From assembly GCA_964023275.1 (NCBI GenBank), contig OZ029927.1, positions 8,410,720 through 8,474,719 of the forward strand: 64,000 nt of DNA, written 5' to 3'. This document shows positions 53,105 to 64,000 of this stretch, one piece after another. Below the pieces are notes generated by a model. The model searched no databases and had not been told where the DNA came from. It saw only the letters and a program-made list of their open reading frames with translations. Numbering within the stretch: the first letter of the stretch is position 1; each line of letters opens with the position of its first letter. Made by a program: the position numbers and the translations under genes. The DNA comes from Norana najaformis (taxonomy: Eukaryota; Annelida; Clitellata; Crassiclitellata; Hormogastridae).

Positions 53105-53440
53105 GTGCAAGTATGTATGTAAACATGCATGCACGCATGTATGTATGTGTGCATGTGTGTATGCATGTATATAAGCATGTGTGAATGCATGCATGCATGT
53201 ACGTATGTGTGCATGTATGCATGCACGTATGTATGCATGCACGTGTGTATGCATGCGTGTATGTATGCATGTATGCATGTATAGATGGATGGATGGATGC
53301 ATGCATGCATGTATGCATGCATGTATGCATGTGTATGTATGTATGCATGTATGCATGCATGTGTATGTATGCATATATGTATGTATGCATATATTTATGT
53401 ATGTATGCATGCACATGTGTATGTATGTATGTATATTGAA
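53105..53440. repeat. long ATGT/ATGC microsatellite
   Basis: About 335 bp of mixed tetranucleotides with ATGCATGC palindromic cores. Up to six overlapping frames run through it on both strands and are artefacts. Confidence 0.92.
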
Positions 53441-53649
53441 GTAGGTCTACCTCTCAAAAGCGATGCAATGTCAAACTAATCTAAACAAGTGCGTTTTAAG
53501 ATAATTTGAACTAAGTGGGCAAACAAGCTGACAAACAAACCCAAACAAGGTGTTCTCGTCATTTTGTAAAAAAGCGTGTTCTTCACAAAATTACGTTCGC
53601 ATTACACTATTAATGTCTGCTAACATCATACAAGTGCACTGTGCAATAT

Positions 53650-53915
53650 GTGTATGTGTATATACATATGTGTGTATGTATGTATGTGTGTATGTATGCA
53701 TATGATGTGTGTATGAGTGTATATATGTATAACATAGCATAACAAATTAAGATTTATAAAGCACAACTTCAAGAACAGACTCATCAGTAGCGCACTTAAC
53801 CTGTCAGAAAAGACCCGTAGTCAAACAGTGTATATATATATGTATGTGTGCATGTGTATGTATGTGTGCATATGTAGGTATGTATGTATGTATGTATGTA
53901 AGTATGTATGTATAT
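53650..53915. repeat. two ATGT microsatellite blocks
   Basis: 53650-53725 and 53830-53915. Between them is GATTTATAAAGCACAACTTC, a worn LINE 3' end. Confidence 0.8.
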
Positions 53916-53929
53916 AATTGAATGACAGA

Positions 53930-54160
53930 AAAATCAAATAATAGAAGGATGGAAAGAGCGATTTATGAAGGGATGAAAAGGTAGAAAGAGCAAAAGATGA
54001 AATGAAATGAAAATGGAAGAATGAAATGAGGAGAGGATTGAAGGACGGAAGGATAAGCAAAAAGAGTGAGTGAATGATGGAACAACAAACATAAAGAGAA
54101 TAAAGAATGATGGAATGAAGGAAACAGGAGGTTTGGTTGTCTCTTCAGTGCAACCTGACA
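53930..54160. repeat. purine-rich GAATGA/GGATGG tract
   Basis: Imperfect short repeats with very few C on the plus strand. Confidence 0.65.
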
Positions 54161-54438
54161 ACTGCATCGAATCCAACCAATGATCGAATGAATGATCCAA
54201 AAGCAACGAAATACTTCTGCATCCAGAGAAGTCAACCACTTAAAAACATGAGCCACAATCTTTGAGAGATCCCCAAAAGGTGCGACATAATTGCTCAGAT
54301 AATTCACACATGATAGTGGATCCACACCTTTGAGTCCCCGAAAACTCGTCTAGGTGTGGCCTGCCCAATAAAACTGGAAAACTAGAAGTCAAAAACTGGC
54401 AACGAATGAAAAGGTGATTAAAATTTAAGAAACTAAAA
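54160..54438. other. no recognised feature
   Basis: Non-repetitive stretch between low-complexity blocks. The minus frame with LGRPHLDEFSG has no family I know. Confidence 0.35.
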
Positions 54439-54815
54439 TAGTGTATATGTATGTGTGGATGTATATATGTGTGCATTTATGAATGCATGTATGCATCTCT
54501 GTATATAACCATGTATGTATGTATGCATGCATGCAAGCATGTATGTATATATTCATGTATGTATGTGTGTATGCATGTATGCATGCAAGTGTATATATCG
54601 ATGTGCGAATGCATGCATGCATGCACACATATACAGAAGTATGTATGTATGTATGTAAATATGCATGTAAGTATTGTATGTATGTATATGTATATGCCTA
54701 TCCATGTATGCACACATGTTTTCAAATATGTATGCATGTATGCAATTATGCGTGTAAGCATGTAAACATGTAAGTGTACAAGCATATGTGTGTATGTGTA
54801 AGCATGTATCTGGTT
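54438..54815. repeat. long ATGT/ATGC microsatellite
   Basis: Same type as 53105-53440, about 375 bp, with GTAAGCATG variants. Confidence 0.9.
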
Positions 54816-54849
54816 ATTCACTGTATATAGCATCTTCTAAGAAGCAGTT

Positions 54850-55170
54850 GACAAAGGGTATAAAGAACCTCACAATTATAACAAGCAACTTCTATAGCGC
54901 CAGAGTCTAATGCTCAAAACATCACCCGGAGGTGCACCCAAACCAAGGAAATCATGGTCAGTAGGACAGTAGGACAGAGTCAGTCTACAGAGACAGCGAG
55001 GCAGCCTGTGGTCGATAAGAGAGAGGTGCAAGTCTTAAGTTGTGGCCGAAATTACATCACGAGATGGACGAAAACGAACAGACGCCAGAAGAGAATTCTA
55101 GAAGACCAGCAACTGAAAGTTCACCCATCAAGAACAAGTGTAAGGGCGCAAAGTACGGTCGATATGGTCC
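54850..55170 (-). mobile_element. L2-like LINE C-terminal end
   Basis: Reverse strand: FWNSLLASVRFRPSRDV (worn) and LSLIDHRLPRCL-type text, then the 3' end CAACTTCTATAGCGCC in reverse. Confidence 0.6.
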
Positions 55171-55219
55171 CACTCCAAGTGTCCCTTTAGAGGGGGTTTG
55201 CGGAAGTTAAATCTTTAAA

Positions 55220-55300
55220 TAATTTCTGCGCTGGCAGGGATTTGAACCCCGCAACGTCGAGGTTGACCTTCAAAACACGCTGACTAGAAGAATATCGCTC
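55220..55300 (-). mobile_element. tRNA-like SINE fragment
   Basis: Reverse strand: GTGGATGAGCGATATTC (A-box-like) and GGGGTTCAAATCCC (B-box-like). No extended body. Confidence 0.5.
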
Positions 55301-55338
55301 ATCCACAGCAAAGATAAAACTCAATGAAAACTCACAGT

Positions 55339-55583
55339 TCAGTTGGCGTTGCGTCTGTTCCCGTCGTCAGAAGAGTCATGAAGGAGCGAAAACTGCGTCT
55401 TCCGCCTCCAAATGGTTGGTACCTCGTTGCACCCCGCGAAGGTAGACGAGTTTGACGCGCCCTCTTTGGCGCCCAAGGTCGCCTTCAGACGGTCAACATC
55501 AGATGGCTGTTCACCTTGACTGGCAGCGTTCTTCGACTGGCGGTTGACCGGACACATCTGTTCACTGGAGCTTCCAGGTCTGG
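55339..55583 (-). CDS. possible orphan exon
   Basis: Minus strand: acceptor GATTTTCCAG, then an open frame with balanced composition (RPGSSSEQMCPVNRQ, SDVDRLKATLGAKEG, STFAGCNEV) and several possible donors (GAG|GTACCA near 55425). Higher GC than its surroundings. No domain recognised and no partner exon found. Confidence 0.25.
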
Positions 55584-55599
55584 AAAATCAGATCGATAA

Positions 55600-56150
55600 A
55601 AATTAAAGTAGGCCTAACTTTCAATAAAAATTAAAATGTAAATAAAAATTGAAGTAAATATCAACTAAAATGAAAAATTAAACTAGATATGAATAAGAAT
55701 TAAATTTAATTTCAATAAAAATAAAAATTTAATAAAAGTCAATTCAATTAATTTCACACTTAATCAGTTAAATTACAGTTACATTTAAACCTGCCTCGTC
55801 GCTCTACTGACTGGCTGCATCGTTCTTCGACTCTGAATGGTCCTTAAACTTCTCTGACTGAATTCTTTAAAGACCTTCCTTCCCTTCATTGAGTCTTCTC
55901 TCTAATGACCCTGTGACCCCGGCACTCCCTCGCTATCCGTAGACCGACTATCGTATGCAGCCTAAGCGTCGGCATTTAGGTCGCCTACAAAATGCTATTA
56001 GTTAAATACACGTCAGTGTTTGCATAATCCAACTATACAACGTATTTCTAAATGACGATGTTGTGTACACAAAAGTAATCAATCGAGACAGCCTACAACA
56101 GTCCGTACCTTCAATGACATTCGTCTGTCCAATATATTGGGGTGTAAGTT
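55600..56150. other. AT-rich low-complexity, then nothing recognised
   Basis: 55600-55790 is built of AAAATTAAA and ATTAAAT words. 55800-56150 shows no frame or repeat. Confidence 0.5.
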
Positions 56151-56154
56151 TTTC

Positions 56155-56400
56155 AAACAAATGTAATGTACACGTTTTTCTATAGCGGTCATATTGCGCC
56201 GATCCTGCTCATTTTTCAATGAGTTTATCGGGTGAGATCCCAGATAATCCCTCATTACCGACGCCGGTTTGAATGGGTGTCACTCACTCAAAACTGAAAA
56301 TACTCCTCTTACTACAAATCCTATCCAGATTCCTCCTCTTCCCATTATCTCACTTTCCGGTTCAATTCCGAATACCATCCACTGTTCAATTCCATCAGGT
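56155..56400 (+). mobile_element. two retroposon ends
   Basis: 56155-56260 is the GTAAAT/CGATCCTGCTC/TTTTTCAATGAGTTTATC family. 56260-56400 is a short (ATTACG)-family LINE C-terminus (SLKTENTPLTTN, then CCGGTTCAATTCCG). Confidence 0.55.
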
Positions 56401-56790
56401 AAAAGTCAAGCCTCAGAGACAGAGATAGAGAAACAAATGCACACAAAGACAGAGAAACCTCTGTGAGACAGAAGAGGAAGGTGACAAAGGATGATGCAGA
56501 TTAACCCAGAAGATGACTCAAAGGGTGTCAAGGAAATGAAAGCTACATATCTCATACAAAGATAAGCAACGCCATGAAGATACATTTACAGACATACAAA
56601 GCCGGCGTAGGAAACAAACCGTCCATGTAACATGACCTGTTATAACTACACTAGCTCGACAATAGACTCTATAGAAATTTACTAATAAACTGCAATAAAC
56701 TGAACGGCAAGATGGCCATATTTTATCAACAGGGTGGCCTTATACCACTGCCTGTAGAATTCAAAGAAAGTTGACCCTAACATATACGAA
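56400..56790. other. no recognised feature
   Basis: No supported frame or repeat. Confidence 0.4.
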
Positions 56791-56794
56791 TTGG

Positions 56795-56875
56795 GTATGT
56801 GACAGCCTAGTGCTCAGCGTGCTGGACTATCAATCCAGACGCCAGGGGCTCAAATCCTCGCCAGGTTGGTTAGAT
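56795..56875 (+). mobile_element. tRNA-like SINE head
   Basis: GACAGCCTAGTGCTCAGCG, GCTGGACTATCAATCC and GGGGCTCAAATCC. The layout is tRNA-like, but the 3' acceptor half does not pair, so it is a retroposon rather than a tRNA gene. Confidence 0.55.
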
Positions 56876-56879
56876 AGTT

Positions 56880-57190
56880 AATGTCAATGAGAAATTTCTA
56901 TGGCGCCGGTGTCTAATGCAAAAGGCAGTAACCAACGGCACACCAAAATTAAGCTAAATTAATGACCTATTAATCAGAAAGTCAGTCTATTGAAACAGAG
57001 AGACAACCTATATCGGGGAATAAGCCAACTGAGAAAGGTCAGTCTTAGGTTGAGACTGAAATGATATAAGCGACCGAGCAGAACAAACAGAAGCAGGAAG
57101 AGAGTTCCAATATTTAGATCCAACAACCTTAAAACCTCGCCCACCAAGAATGGTTTCAGTTTTTGGCACAAATAGAGACCTGGTTGGATA
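56880..57190 (-). mobile_element. L2-like LINE C-terminal end
   Basis: Reverse strand: VPKTETILGGRGFKVVGSK-type text, YWNSLPASVCSARSL, FQLAYSP, and the 3' end with GGCGCCATAGAAATTTC in reverse. Some stops. Confidence 0.65.
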
Positions 57191-57339
57191 AAGACAGACC
57201 TGGGAATGAGGATTGGTTTTAAGTATTGTGGTTGACCAGAGTTTAATGTTTTACAAGCCCCGATTTGAAATAAATGGGAAGATTCACGTTCAGGGGTTAT
57301 ATGCTTATATTTTCACGTATCTGTTATAGCTGTAACCAG

Positions 57340-57480
57340 AGTTCAAGATTCTGCCCCACTTAGCAAACTAAGCCATAAAAAGAATACAATGACTGCCTTC
57401 AATCTGGTAGTGCCAGTTCCAAGCCAGGAAAAGGAGGAGGGCGACGTCAACGGCCTTTGATGCCATAAGATGTCGTTAAA
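57340..57480 (+). repeat. fragment resembling the RTE 5' UTR, opposite orientation
   Basis: The reverse complement CCTCCTCCTTTTCCTGGC, TTGGAACTGGCACTACC parallels CCTCCTCCTTTATCCGGGC, TTGGGACCGGCACGAAG at 60808-60845, the 5' leader of the neighbouring RTE element. Confidence 0.45.
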
Positions 57481-57713
57481 CACTGGAACTACTACTACAC
57501 TGTCGATGGGAAGATCAGAGTGCGAGGGAGAGCCCACCACCATCACATGCCAAGGCTAAGAAAGGAAGTTGATAACATCTGATACTCATGGTTGCCCCTT
57601 GGGGCTCAAGGGTCCGCTCTTCTTATTTAAACGAACCTCTAAAAGATATTGAGATATGGCAGATTTTAAACTAAAATTAAATTCTGACAGAATTAAATTA
57701 GTATAAAGTATAT

Positions 57714-60700
57714 CATCATCATCATGCACCGTGGGCTCAGCGCCCGTAGGTGTCCGATGCCATTTTCACCATGTTCTTCCACTGTTGTCTGTTCAGTGTG
57801 GCGTGGCTCAGCTCTTGAAGCGTTGTTCCACACCATTCAGTTATGTCGTCCGCCCATTCCCTGTGTGGTCGTCCTCTTCTGTTACTCCCATCCATCATTC
57901 CAAACAATAGTGTTTTGATTTTCCTATCATTGTTCATTCTGCATATATGGCCAAATAGTCCTAATTTCCTTCGAATTAGTTTTTGCATTAAGTTTTCTTT
58001 ATGATGTATCCGTCTGTACAGTTCTTCATTGCTTACTTTTTGTATCCATGATATTTTCAGAATCTTCCTAAAACACTTTCTTTCAAAGGCCAATATTCTT
58101 CTTTCAACATCTTTAGTGATCACCCAAGCTTCGCACCCGTATAACATGCTGCTAAAGATACATGTGCCCAGGACGCTCAGTTTTGTTTCCAGCTTTATGG
58201 CTTTGCTTTTCCATACCTTATCCATGGCTTTTAATGATGCTGCTGCTTTTGCAATTCTAATGAGGGCCTCCTTCCTGTTGTCTAGGTCGTATGTCGTATT
58301 GCATCCAAGGTATGTAAACTTCTCAACATTTTCCAGCTGGAATCCATCTAGAGTTATTTTTCTTGTTAGGTTCTTTTTGCCAAATACCATTGTCTTTGTT
58401 TTGTCTAGGTTCATGGTAAGGCCATATCTTTTTCCTTCGTCGCTCAACATTTGCAGTGTGTGTACTCCAATCGCTGTTTGTCTTCATCAATCAAATCAAT
58501 GTCATCAGCAAAGCAGAGGTCCATGATTCTCATTCCACTGACCAGTACTCCAGCATCAGTTTCTTTTATATTGTCCAGTATTCTTTCGAGGTGTGTGATG
58601 AAGACATTTGGTGAAACTGGGTCACCTTGTCTTGTGCCTCTATTAGTGGCAAACCAGTTTCCAGTAACACCGCACACCCGGACCGCGGCTTTAGCATTGC
58701 TGTTAATTTCCTTCAGTAAGCATGTTAATTTGTTGTCTACACCATATGAGTCCAGGATCGCCCACGTGATACTCTGGTCAATGCTATCAAAAGCCTTTTT
58801 AAAGTCTACGAAGCAGTTGTATATTTTCTTGTTTTTCCTGCGAGCTTTTTCTCCTATCAGTCTCAGTGCTAGTATCTGTTGCACCGTGCTTCTGTCTTTT
58901 CTAAACCCGGCTTGATCATCTCCAAGTTGTTCTTCCATCTGGCTTCTGAGTCTATCTGTGAGTATCATCATCAATATCTTACTAAAATGACTGATCAGTG
59001 CGATGGTTCTGTAGCTACTGCACTCTAGGGCATTCCCTTTCTTGTGTAAAACGACCAGAATTGATTTCTTCCATTCTTCCGGTGTATGTCCTTCTTTCCA
59101 TATTGCTTTGCAGAGTTTGTGAATCTCCTGTATCAAGATGTCACCTCCATGTTTTATCATCTCGCCTGTTATACCATCACTGCCTGGACTTTTGTTATTT
59201 TTTAACCGCTGTACCGCTCTTATTACCTCCGTCATCAAGATATCGTTTTCACTATCTTCTACTGGTGGAGATATTTCTTTCAGTTCTTTGATTACTTGGT
59301 TTACAGTTTTTTGATCCAGTTGCGCTTCATATAGTTCACTGCAGTAAGTTGTCCATCTTTGGACAATGTCTGTCTTATTCATGAGCACTGTTCCCTTGTC
59401 GTCTTTGATTGCTGCCAGTCTTGGTTGCCATCTGCTGTTAACATTTCTTATCATTTTATACATCTCTCTTGTTTTGCACTCTCCATAGTATTTCTCGATA
59501 TCTTGGCATTGGTCTTCAAGCCATTTAGCTTTGTCCCCTCTAGCCGCCTTTCGTACTTCATTACATTTTGTCTTATACTGCCTTTCGGCCATGACAGAAC
59601 AATCTCTTTTGATTTTCAGTTCTCTTTTCTCTAGTACCAATTTCAGAGTCTCTGGTGTGATCCATTTTTTCTTGATCTTCTCTTCCTCTGGGATCACCTG
59701 TTGGGTCGCCTCTAGCATTGCAGTGGTTAGTTGTTCTGCCCTTACGTCTATGTTCGGTTCGTCGCTAAGTTCCTCCAGCTTTGTTTTTAGTACATCTTGA
59801 TAGGCAGCTTGTATTTCCTTTTCAGCCAACCTTGACATATCTCTTTTTTTCTGCAGTTTTGTCTTGTGTCCCCGTTTGAGCTTAATTCTGATGTTTGCAA
59901 TCACAAGGCTATGATCTGAGTCCACATCTGCACCCTGAAATGTTCGACACTGCTGCACCGATGTGTCCCATCTTTCGTTGATTAGTATCATGTCTATCAT
60001 GTTTCTGGTTTTGTTGTCGCAAGATCTCCAAGTCCATTTCCGACAGTCTTTCTGCTGAAACCTTGTGTTGCAAATCGTCAACTCATTTTCCATTGCAAAG
60101 TCTAGTAGCTTTTCGCCACGTGCGTTTCTGTCTCCATATCCAAATCTTCCCATGGTTTTCTCCCAACCTCTGTTGTCTGTGCCAATCTTTGCATTCCAGT
60201 CTACTCCAATGATCAACACATCTCTTTTGGGTATATCTTCTATTACTTGTGTCAGATCTTTGTAAAATCGTTCAATGTCCTCGTCTGAGCCTTCTGCTGT
60301 TGGGGCATATACCTGGATAACCGATATGTTGAATGGTTGAGCCTCGAATCTTGCCATAACTGCTTTGTCGCTTATTGGTTTGTATCCCAGTAAGGCGTCC
60401 CGAGCTTTGGTGCTTAGCAGAAAGCCAACGCCTGCTTCATGCCTGTTCTCATTTCCTGACCATATGATTCTAGTACCATCCATTTCTCCTGCCTCTGTCC
60501 AACGCATTTATGAGATTCCGAGAATGTCGCATCTATATCTCTTCATCTCTTCCTGGAGCAACTGTAGTTTACCTGCTGCCCACAATGTTCGTACATTACA
60601 AGTTCCCACCGACAGTACGTCTTTAGCAGATTGAAACCGCTTCCTTTCGGTAGCTGACTTCTCGGTCCAACCCCGATCGCTCAGTTGGATGCGCGGACCT

Positions 60701-60886
60701 TGTTTGACCGGGCGACGTCCGGGCCGGTATGTTTGTGGATCAGTGTTACTTGGCATCAGATTTCAATCGTCTTTGTTTTTTACTGTCAGCGCATCGACAC
60801 TCATCTGACAAACCCTCCTCCTTTATCCGGGCTTGGGACCGGCACGAAGAGTTGCTGGTTTGCAACCGCCCTAGGCGGAGTTATAT
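57714..60886 (-). mobile_element. full-length RTE-type LINE, nearly intact, 7-bp target duplication
   Basis: 3,173 bp flanked by AGTATAT on both sides (57707-57713 and 60887-60893). Reading on the minus strand: a short 5' leader, one long coding region (60756 to 57737), then a (ATGATG)n tail. Length, single frame, endonuclease-RT order and trinucleotide tail fit the RTE clade. It inserted into AT-rich sequence close to the right junction of the long inverted duplication, and it shows only two lesions, so it is young. Confidence 0.88.
57737..60756 (-). pseudogene. RTE endonuclease-reverse transcriptase, one stop and one frameshift
   Basis: About 1,000 codons. The N-terminus MPSNTDPQTYRPGRR precedes an apurinic-type endonuclease: VGTCNVRTLWAAGK, ISVIQVYAPT, DWNAKIG, DSDHSLV. 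Next is a charged linker, then RT: NNKSPGSDGITGEM, LHKKGN, AGFRKDRSTV, VDFKKAFDSID, RGTRQGDPVSP and the catalytic CFADDIDL. The C-terminal part has MNLDKTKTMVFGK, YLGCNTTYDL, FGHICRMNND and RRGRPHREWADD. The lesions are a TAA at 60508-60510, where relatives have Glu (LGIS-stop-MRWTEAG), and a 2-nt gain in an ACACACA run near 58450. The endonuclease nicks the target and the RT copies the RNA there. As it stands the copy cannot make the whole protein. Confidence 0.88.
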
Positions 60887-60941
60887 AGTATATACTTTAC
60901 AAAATATTGTACAAAAGTTATTGTCCTATTTATTGTCCTAT

Positions 60942-60999
60942 CTGGGAAGCTCATCGTGTTAGTTAATGTTCGAAACATTTAATATATCGCCTTTTGAGT
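60942..60999. repeat. right junction of the long inverted duplication
   Basis: Reverse-complement partner of 42866-42923. Between here and the microsatellite (61228) lie about 230 bp that are absent from the left junction. Confidence 0.82.
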
Positions 61000-61227
61000 A
61001 CCTCACAAGAGCACCGTCTACGCTAGCCTAACTGATGTCAATATGCAAGCAATGTGGGCCCCCGCACACACGAAGAGCCCATGCATCCGATCGAGTACCA
61101 TCGAGATGTAACAGTTGACAGAATGCGTGTGAATAAATATTTGAATACAAGATAGGATTCGCTGGAGGACCTCAGAGACCCTACTATCTGTGCGAAACCA
61201 ACAGGCCTACCGTGCACATAATACTTT

Positions 61228-61345
61228 TCCTACTGACTATGTATGTGTATATGTATGTATGTATGTATGCATGTTTATATATGTATGTATGTATATATGT
61301 ATGTATGCATGTATGTATGTGTGTATGTATGTATGTATGCATATA
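61228..61345. repeat. ATGT microsatellite
   Basis: TGTATG repeats that end in GCATATATGCCCC, the mirror of the left-arm junction at 42835-42865. Confidence 0.9.
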
Positions 61346-64000
61346 TGCCCCACAGACCAGACCCAATGCCAGACTGTGGCGCCCCTTGGAATTGCTCTTC
61401 CCCTATGCAAACAATCCTGGAGCCGCCATTGATATATCCCTCTTGTTCAGGCTACTTTCTTCCCATTAGCAAGGAATCCGCGGGCATTCAGGGCTGAGGC
61501 AGGGCGACAAAGCTATTTTAAGTTAGCAGATGCATAACGCAACCGAAACCTGAGAGCAGCGGCGCTTTAGGATGGGCAGCAAATGGCAGATGTGATTATA
61601 AGCAAACAATACTAAATGTAATGTACTAAATATAGAAATAGCGCCAACAAGTCTATTCGAACCTGCATGGAAAACACTTGCCACCTATCTAATCCGACCC
61701 AACTCCAGACAGACAGACAGACACACATACACACAGACGTACAGAATGCAAAGGAGTGGTCAACAGGTGTGTGGAAGTCGTGTTACCAGCGCACAATTTG
61801 ATCTAATGGTCTTTTTCGAAACTGTGCTGCCACCTAGCTGGGAAGTAAACGGCAAGTCCTATGATGCGCTGGCCCCCTGTCAAGGACGTTGGGATTCGTC
61901 CATTCTCAGCTCAAGGGTCTAAAGAAAACGAATGAGCGCCTCATCTATGTCTCACTTATGGGATATGGGAAACATTACTTTACTGCTGAGACTATTTTCA
62001 TAAAAATAAACATATTACTCATACATTTCGCTTCTCCCAGTGGGTCGTGTAGCGCCACTGTATAAGTTGGTCTCCCCTACACTTACGGCTTTTGTGTGGT
62101 GCTGAGAAATTTTGGAGGTTTACATTTACACTTATCCTAGCGGCGAATTTAATAGAGACGCCCCTCTTGGTTATATGCCGGCGCGCCTAAGACCGGACCC
62201 ATGCACGGTGTACTGTGGCGCCCCTCTGGAATGCTCATGTCCCATCACGTAAACAATCCTGGAGCCGCCACTGATATACCTTTTTGCTTCAGGCTATTTC
62301 CCATTAACAAGGGATTGGCGAGCATCTACATATCTGGAAATTTATATCTGGTGCGCTATAGGATGGGCATCGTATAACAATATGCAGAGAACTGAAGCTA
62401 CTAAATTTAGAAATCGCGCCAACAATTCTATTCGCACCCCTACACAGCAAACGTGCTACTTGTGTTAATCCGAACCAACTCCGGACACACAGACGAACAA
62501 ACACGGAGACAAACAGATACGCAGATACAACACGTGTATGAGATTTACGCAAACGACGCGCAATTTGATCTAATGGTGTTTTTCAAAACTGTGCTGCCAC
62601 CTAGCTGAAAATTAAATGACAAGTCCTGTGTTGCGCAGGCCCCGTGTTCAGGACCGTGGGATTCGCCTATTTCGGCACAAGGGCCTAAAGAAAAGGAAAT
62701 GAGCGCTTCCCTACGTCTGACTTTTGAGCTATGGGAAACTTTACTGCTGAGTCTATCCCCATAAAATACATATCTTTCTCCTACATTTCGCTTCTCCCAA
62801 TGGGACTTTTAGCGCCATTGTATAATTTGGTCTCCCTTAGACGGCTTTTGTATGGCACTGAGGAATTTCGGAGGTTTACGTTTACATATCTCCCACTGCT
62901 TTAGGCTACCCCTCAATTAAAAAGGGGTCGACGGTCATCCAACTGAGACAGGGAGGCAAAACTATTGTGTGATGGTCCTTAACGCATCTGGCTTTGGCAG
63001 ACTCGCGCCTAAATCTGAAAACAGGTGCGCTGAAGGAAGGGCAGCAAATGACAGATAATTGTAAGGAGAAAACTTAAGCTACTCAACTTAGAAATGGCGC
63101 CAACAAGTTTATTCGCAGCTGTATGCATCGCATCTGGCTAATCCGACCCAACTCCAGATAGATGAACAAACACAGAGACAAACAAATACACAGACATACA
63201 GTTTGTAAAGGAGTGGTCATAATGTGTATGGAATTCGTGTAAAACACGCGGGATTTGATCTAATGATCTCTCTCAAAACTGTGCTGCCACCTAGGTGGAA
63301 AGTAAATGGCAAGTCCTGCTATGCGCTGGTCCCGTGTCCAGGAAATTGGGATTCGTCCATTGTCGGCTCAATTTTCTGAAGAAAAGGAATTGAGCGCATC
63401 CCCATGGGATATTGGAAACTGTGGGATATTGGAGACTATCCTCACAAAGTACACGTCTTCCTCATACATTTCGCTTCTCCCAATGTGTCTTATAGCTCCA
63501 TTATAGAGGTTGGTCTCTCTGACGAGACTTTTGTGTGGCGTTGGGATATTTCGGAGTTTACATTTACATATCTCCTACTGCTTTGGACTCCCCCTCAATT
63601 AAAAAGAGATCGGCGGTCATCGTAACTGAGAGAGGGCGGCAAAACTAATGTGTGTAGGCAGGTGCGTAGCGCAGCTGCCTTTGGTGGACTCGAACCGAAA
63701 TCTAAGAGCAGGTGCGCTGTAAGATGGGCAGGAAATTACAGGAAATTTATGCAAACAGAGACTTAAGAGTACCAAATTTAGAAATAATGTCAACAAGTCT
63801 GTTCGCACCTGCATGCCAGCTGCCTAATCCGACCAACTCTAGACAGCAGACAGACGGACAAACACAAACAGACCCACAGACCTACAGATTGTAGAGGAGT
63901 GGTCAACACGTGTAAGGGATTCGTGTAAAACACGCGGGATTTGATCTAATGGTCTGTTTCAAAAACTGTGCTGCAATCTAGCGAATGCACATGATTAATT
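61345..64000 (-). repeat. tandem satellite, inverted right arm
   Basis: The landmark CTGTGCTGCCACCTAGC, the reverse of the left-arm landmark, lies near 61825, 62590 and 63278, with a worn version near 63965, so spacings are about 690-765 bp. The inner unit (61440-61830) matches the left inner unit (42380-42760) at about 90% by eye. hAT-like MITEs lie at 61345-61440 and 62145-62270 (GGAGCCGCCACTG then ATATACC). The array runs off the window. Confidence 0.86.

Noticed and set aside
53020..53479. Several overlapping frames rich in Met, Tyr, Val, Cys (plus) or His, Thr, Ile (minus)
   Set aside because: They are translations of ATGT/ATGC microsatellites; equal frames exist on both strands and recur at every such block.
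59359..59800. Plus-strand frames over the RTE element
   Set aside because: Antisense shadows of the long open endonuclease-RT frame.

Overview
This is animal (metazoan) genomic DNA, not bacterial or viral. The signs are spliced exons with GT/AG borders, C2H2 zinc-finger genes, a secreted lectin with extracellular modules and phase-1 introns, many clades of non-LTR retrotransposons, tRNA-derived SINEs, MITEs, Ty3/Gypsy remains and long ATGT/ATGC microsatellites. A fucolectin-PAN protein, a THAP-containing ISL2EU transposon, L2/CR1-like LINEs and many AGGCCT-rich stretches fit a marine invertebrate. I cannot place the phylum from sequence alone.

Layout. 0-1 kb: decayed piggyBac transposase. 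1.2-4.4 kb and 15.2-17.7 kb: two inverted copies of one block, each carrying a C2H2 zinc-finger gene (left copy broken at its 5' end, right copy open with about 10 canonical fingers) and a LINE tail fragment. 5-15 kb between them: a decayed L2-like LINE, a foldback with perfect 72-bp arms, more LINE pieces, and a solo LTR (13316-14200) whose U3 holds a TAATTA-rich minisatellite. 17.9-20.9 kb: Ty3/Gypsy remains and a third zinc-finger pseudogene cut by a retroposon. 21.8-24.4 kb: a complete ISL2EU-type THAP transposon with TIRs, inserted in a LINE. 26.5-33.2 kb: the one clearly intact host gene, a four-exon secreted fucolectin-PAN lectin whose second intron is filled with a MITE and three LINE fragments. 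34.6-34.9 kb: a promoter-like CpG/CCAAT/E2F segment.

35.9-42.9 kb is a tandem array of units of about 685 bp. The same array returns in the opposite orientation from 61 kb to the right edge, with a matching 58-bp junction (42866-42923 and 60942-60999), so 35.9-64 kb looks like one long inverted duplication around an 18-kb centre. The centre holds SINEs, 3' ends of L2-like LINEs, minisatellites, an array of 28 AGGCCT palindromes, ATGT/ATGC blocks and a nearly intact full-length RTE-type LINE (57714-60886, 7-bp target duplication, one stop and one frameshift).

Apart from the lectin and the right zinc-finger gene, almost everything is mobile DNA or repeats. Several insertions can be ordered in time from nested target-site duplications. 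All functional calls rest on motifs read by eye; no database search was possible.
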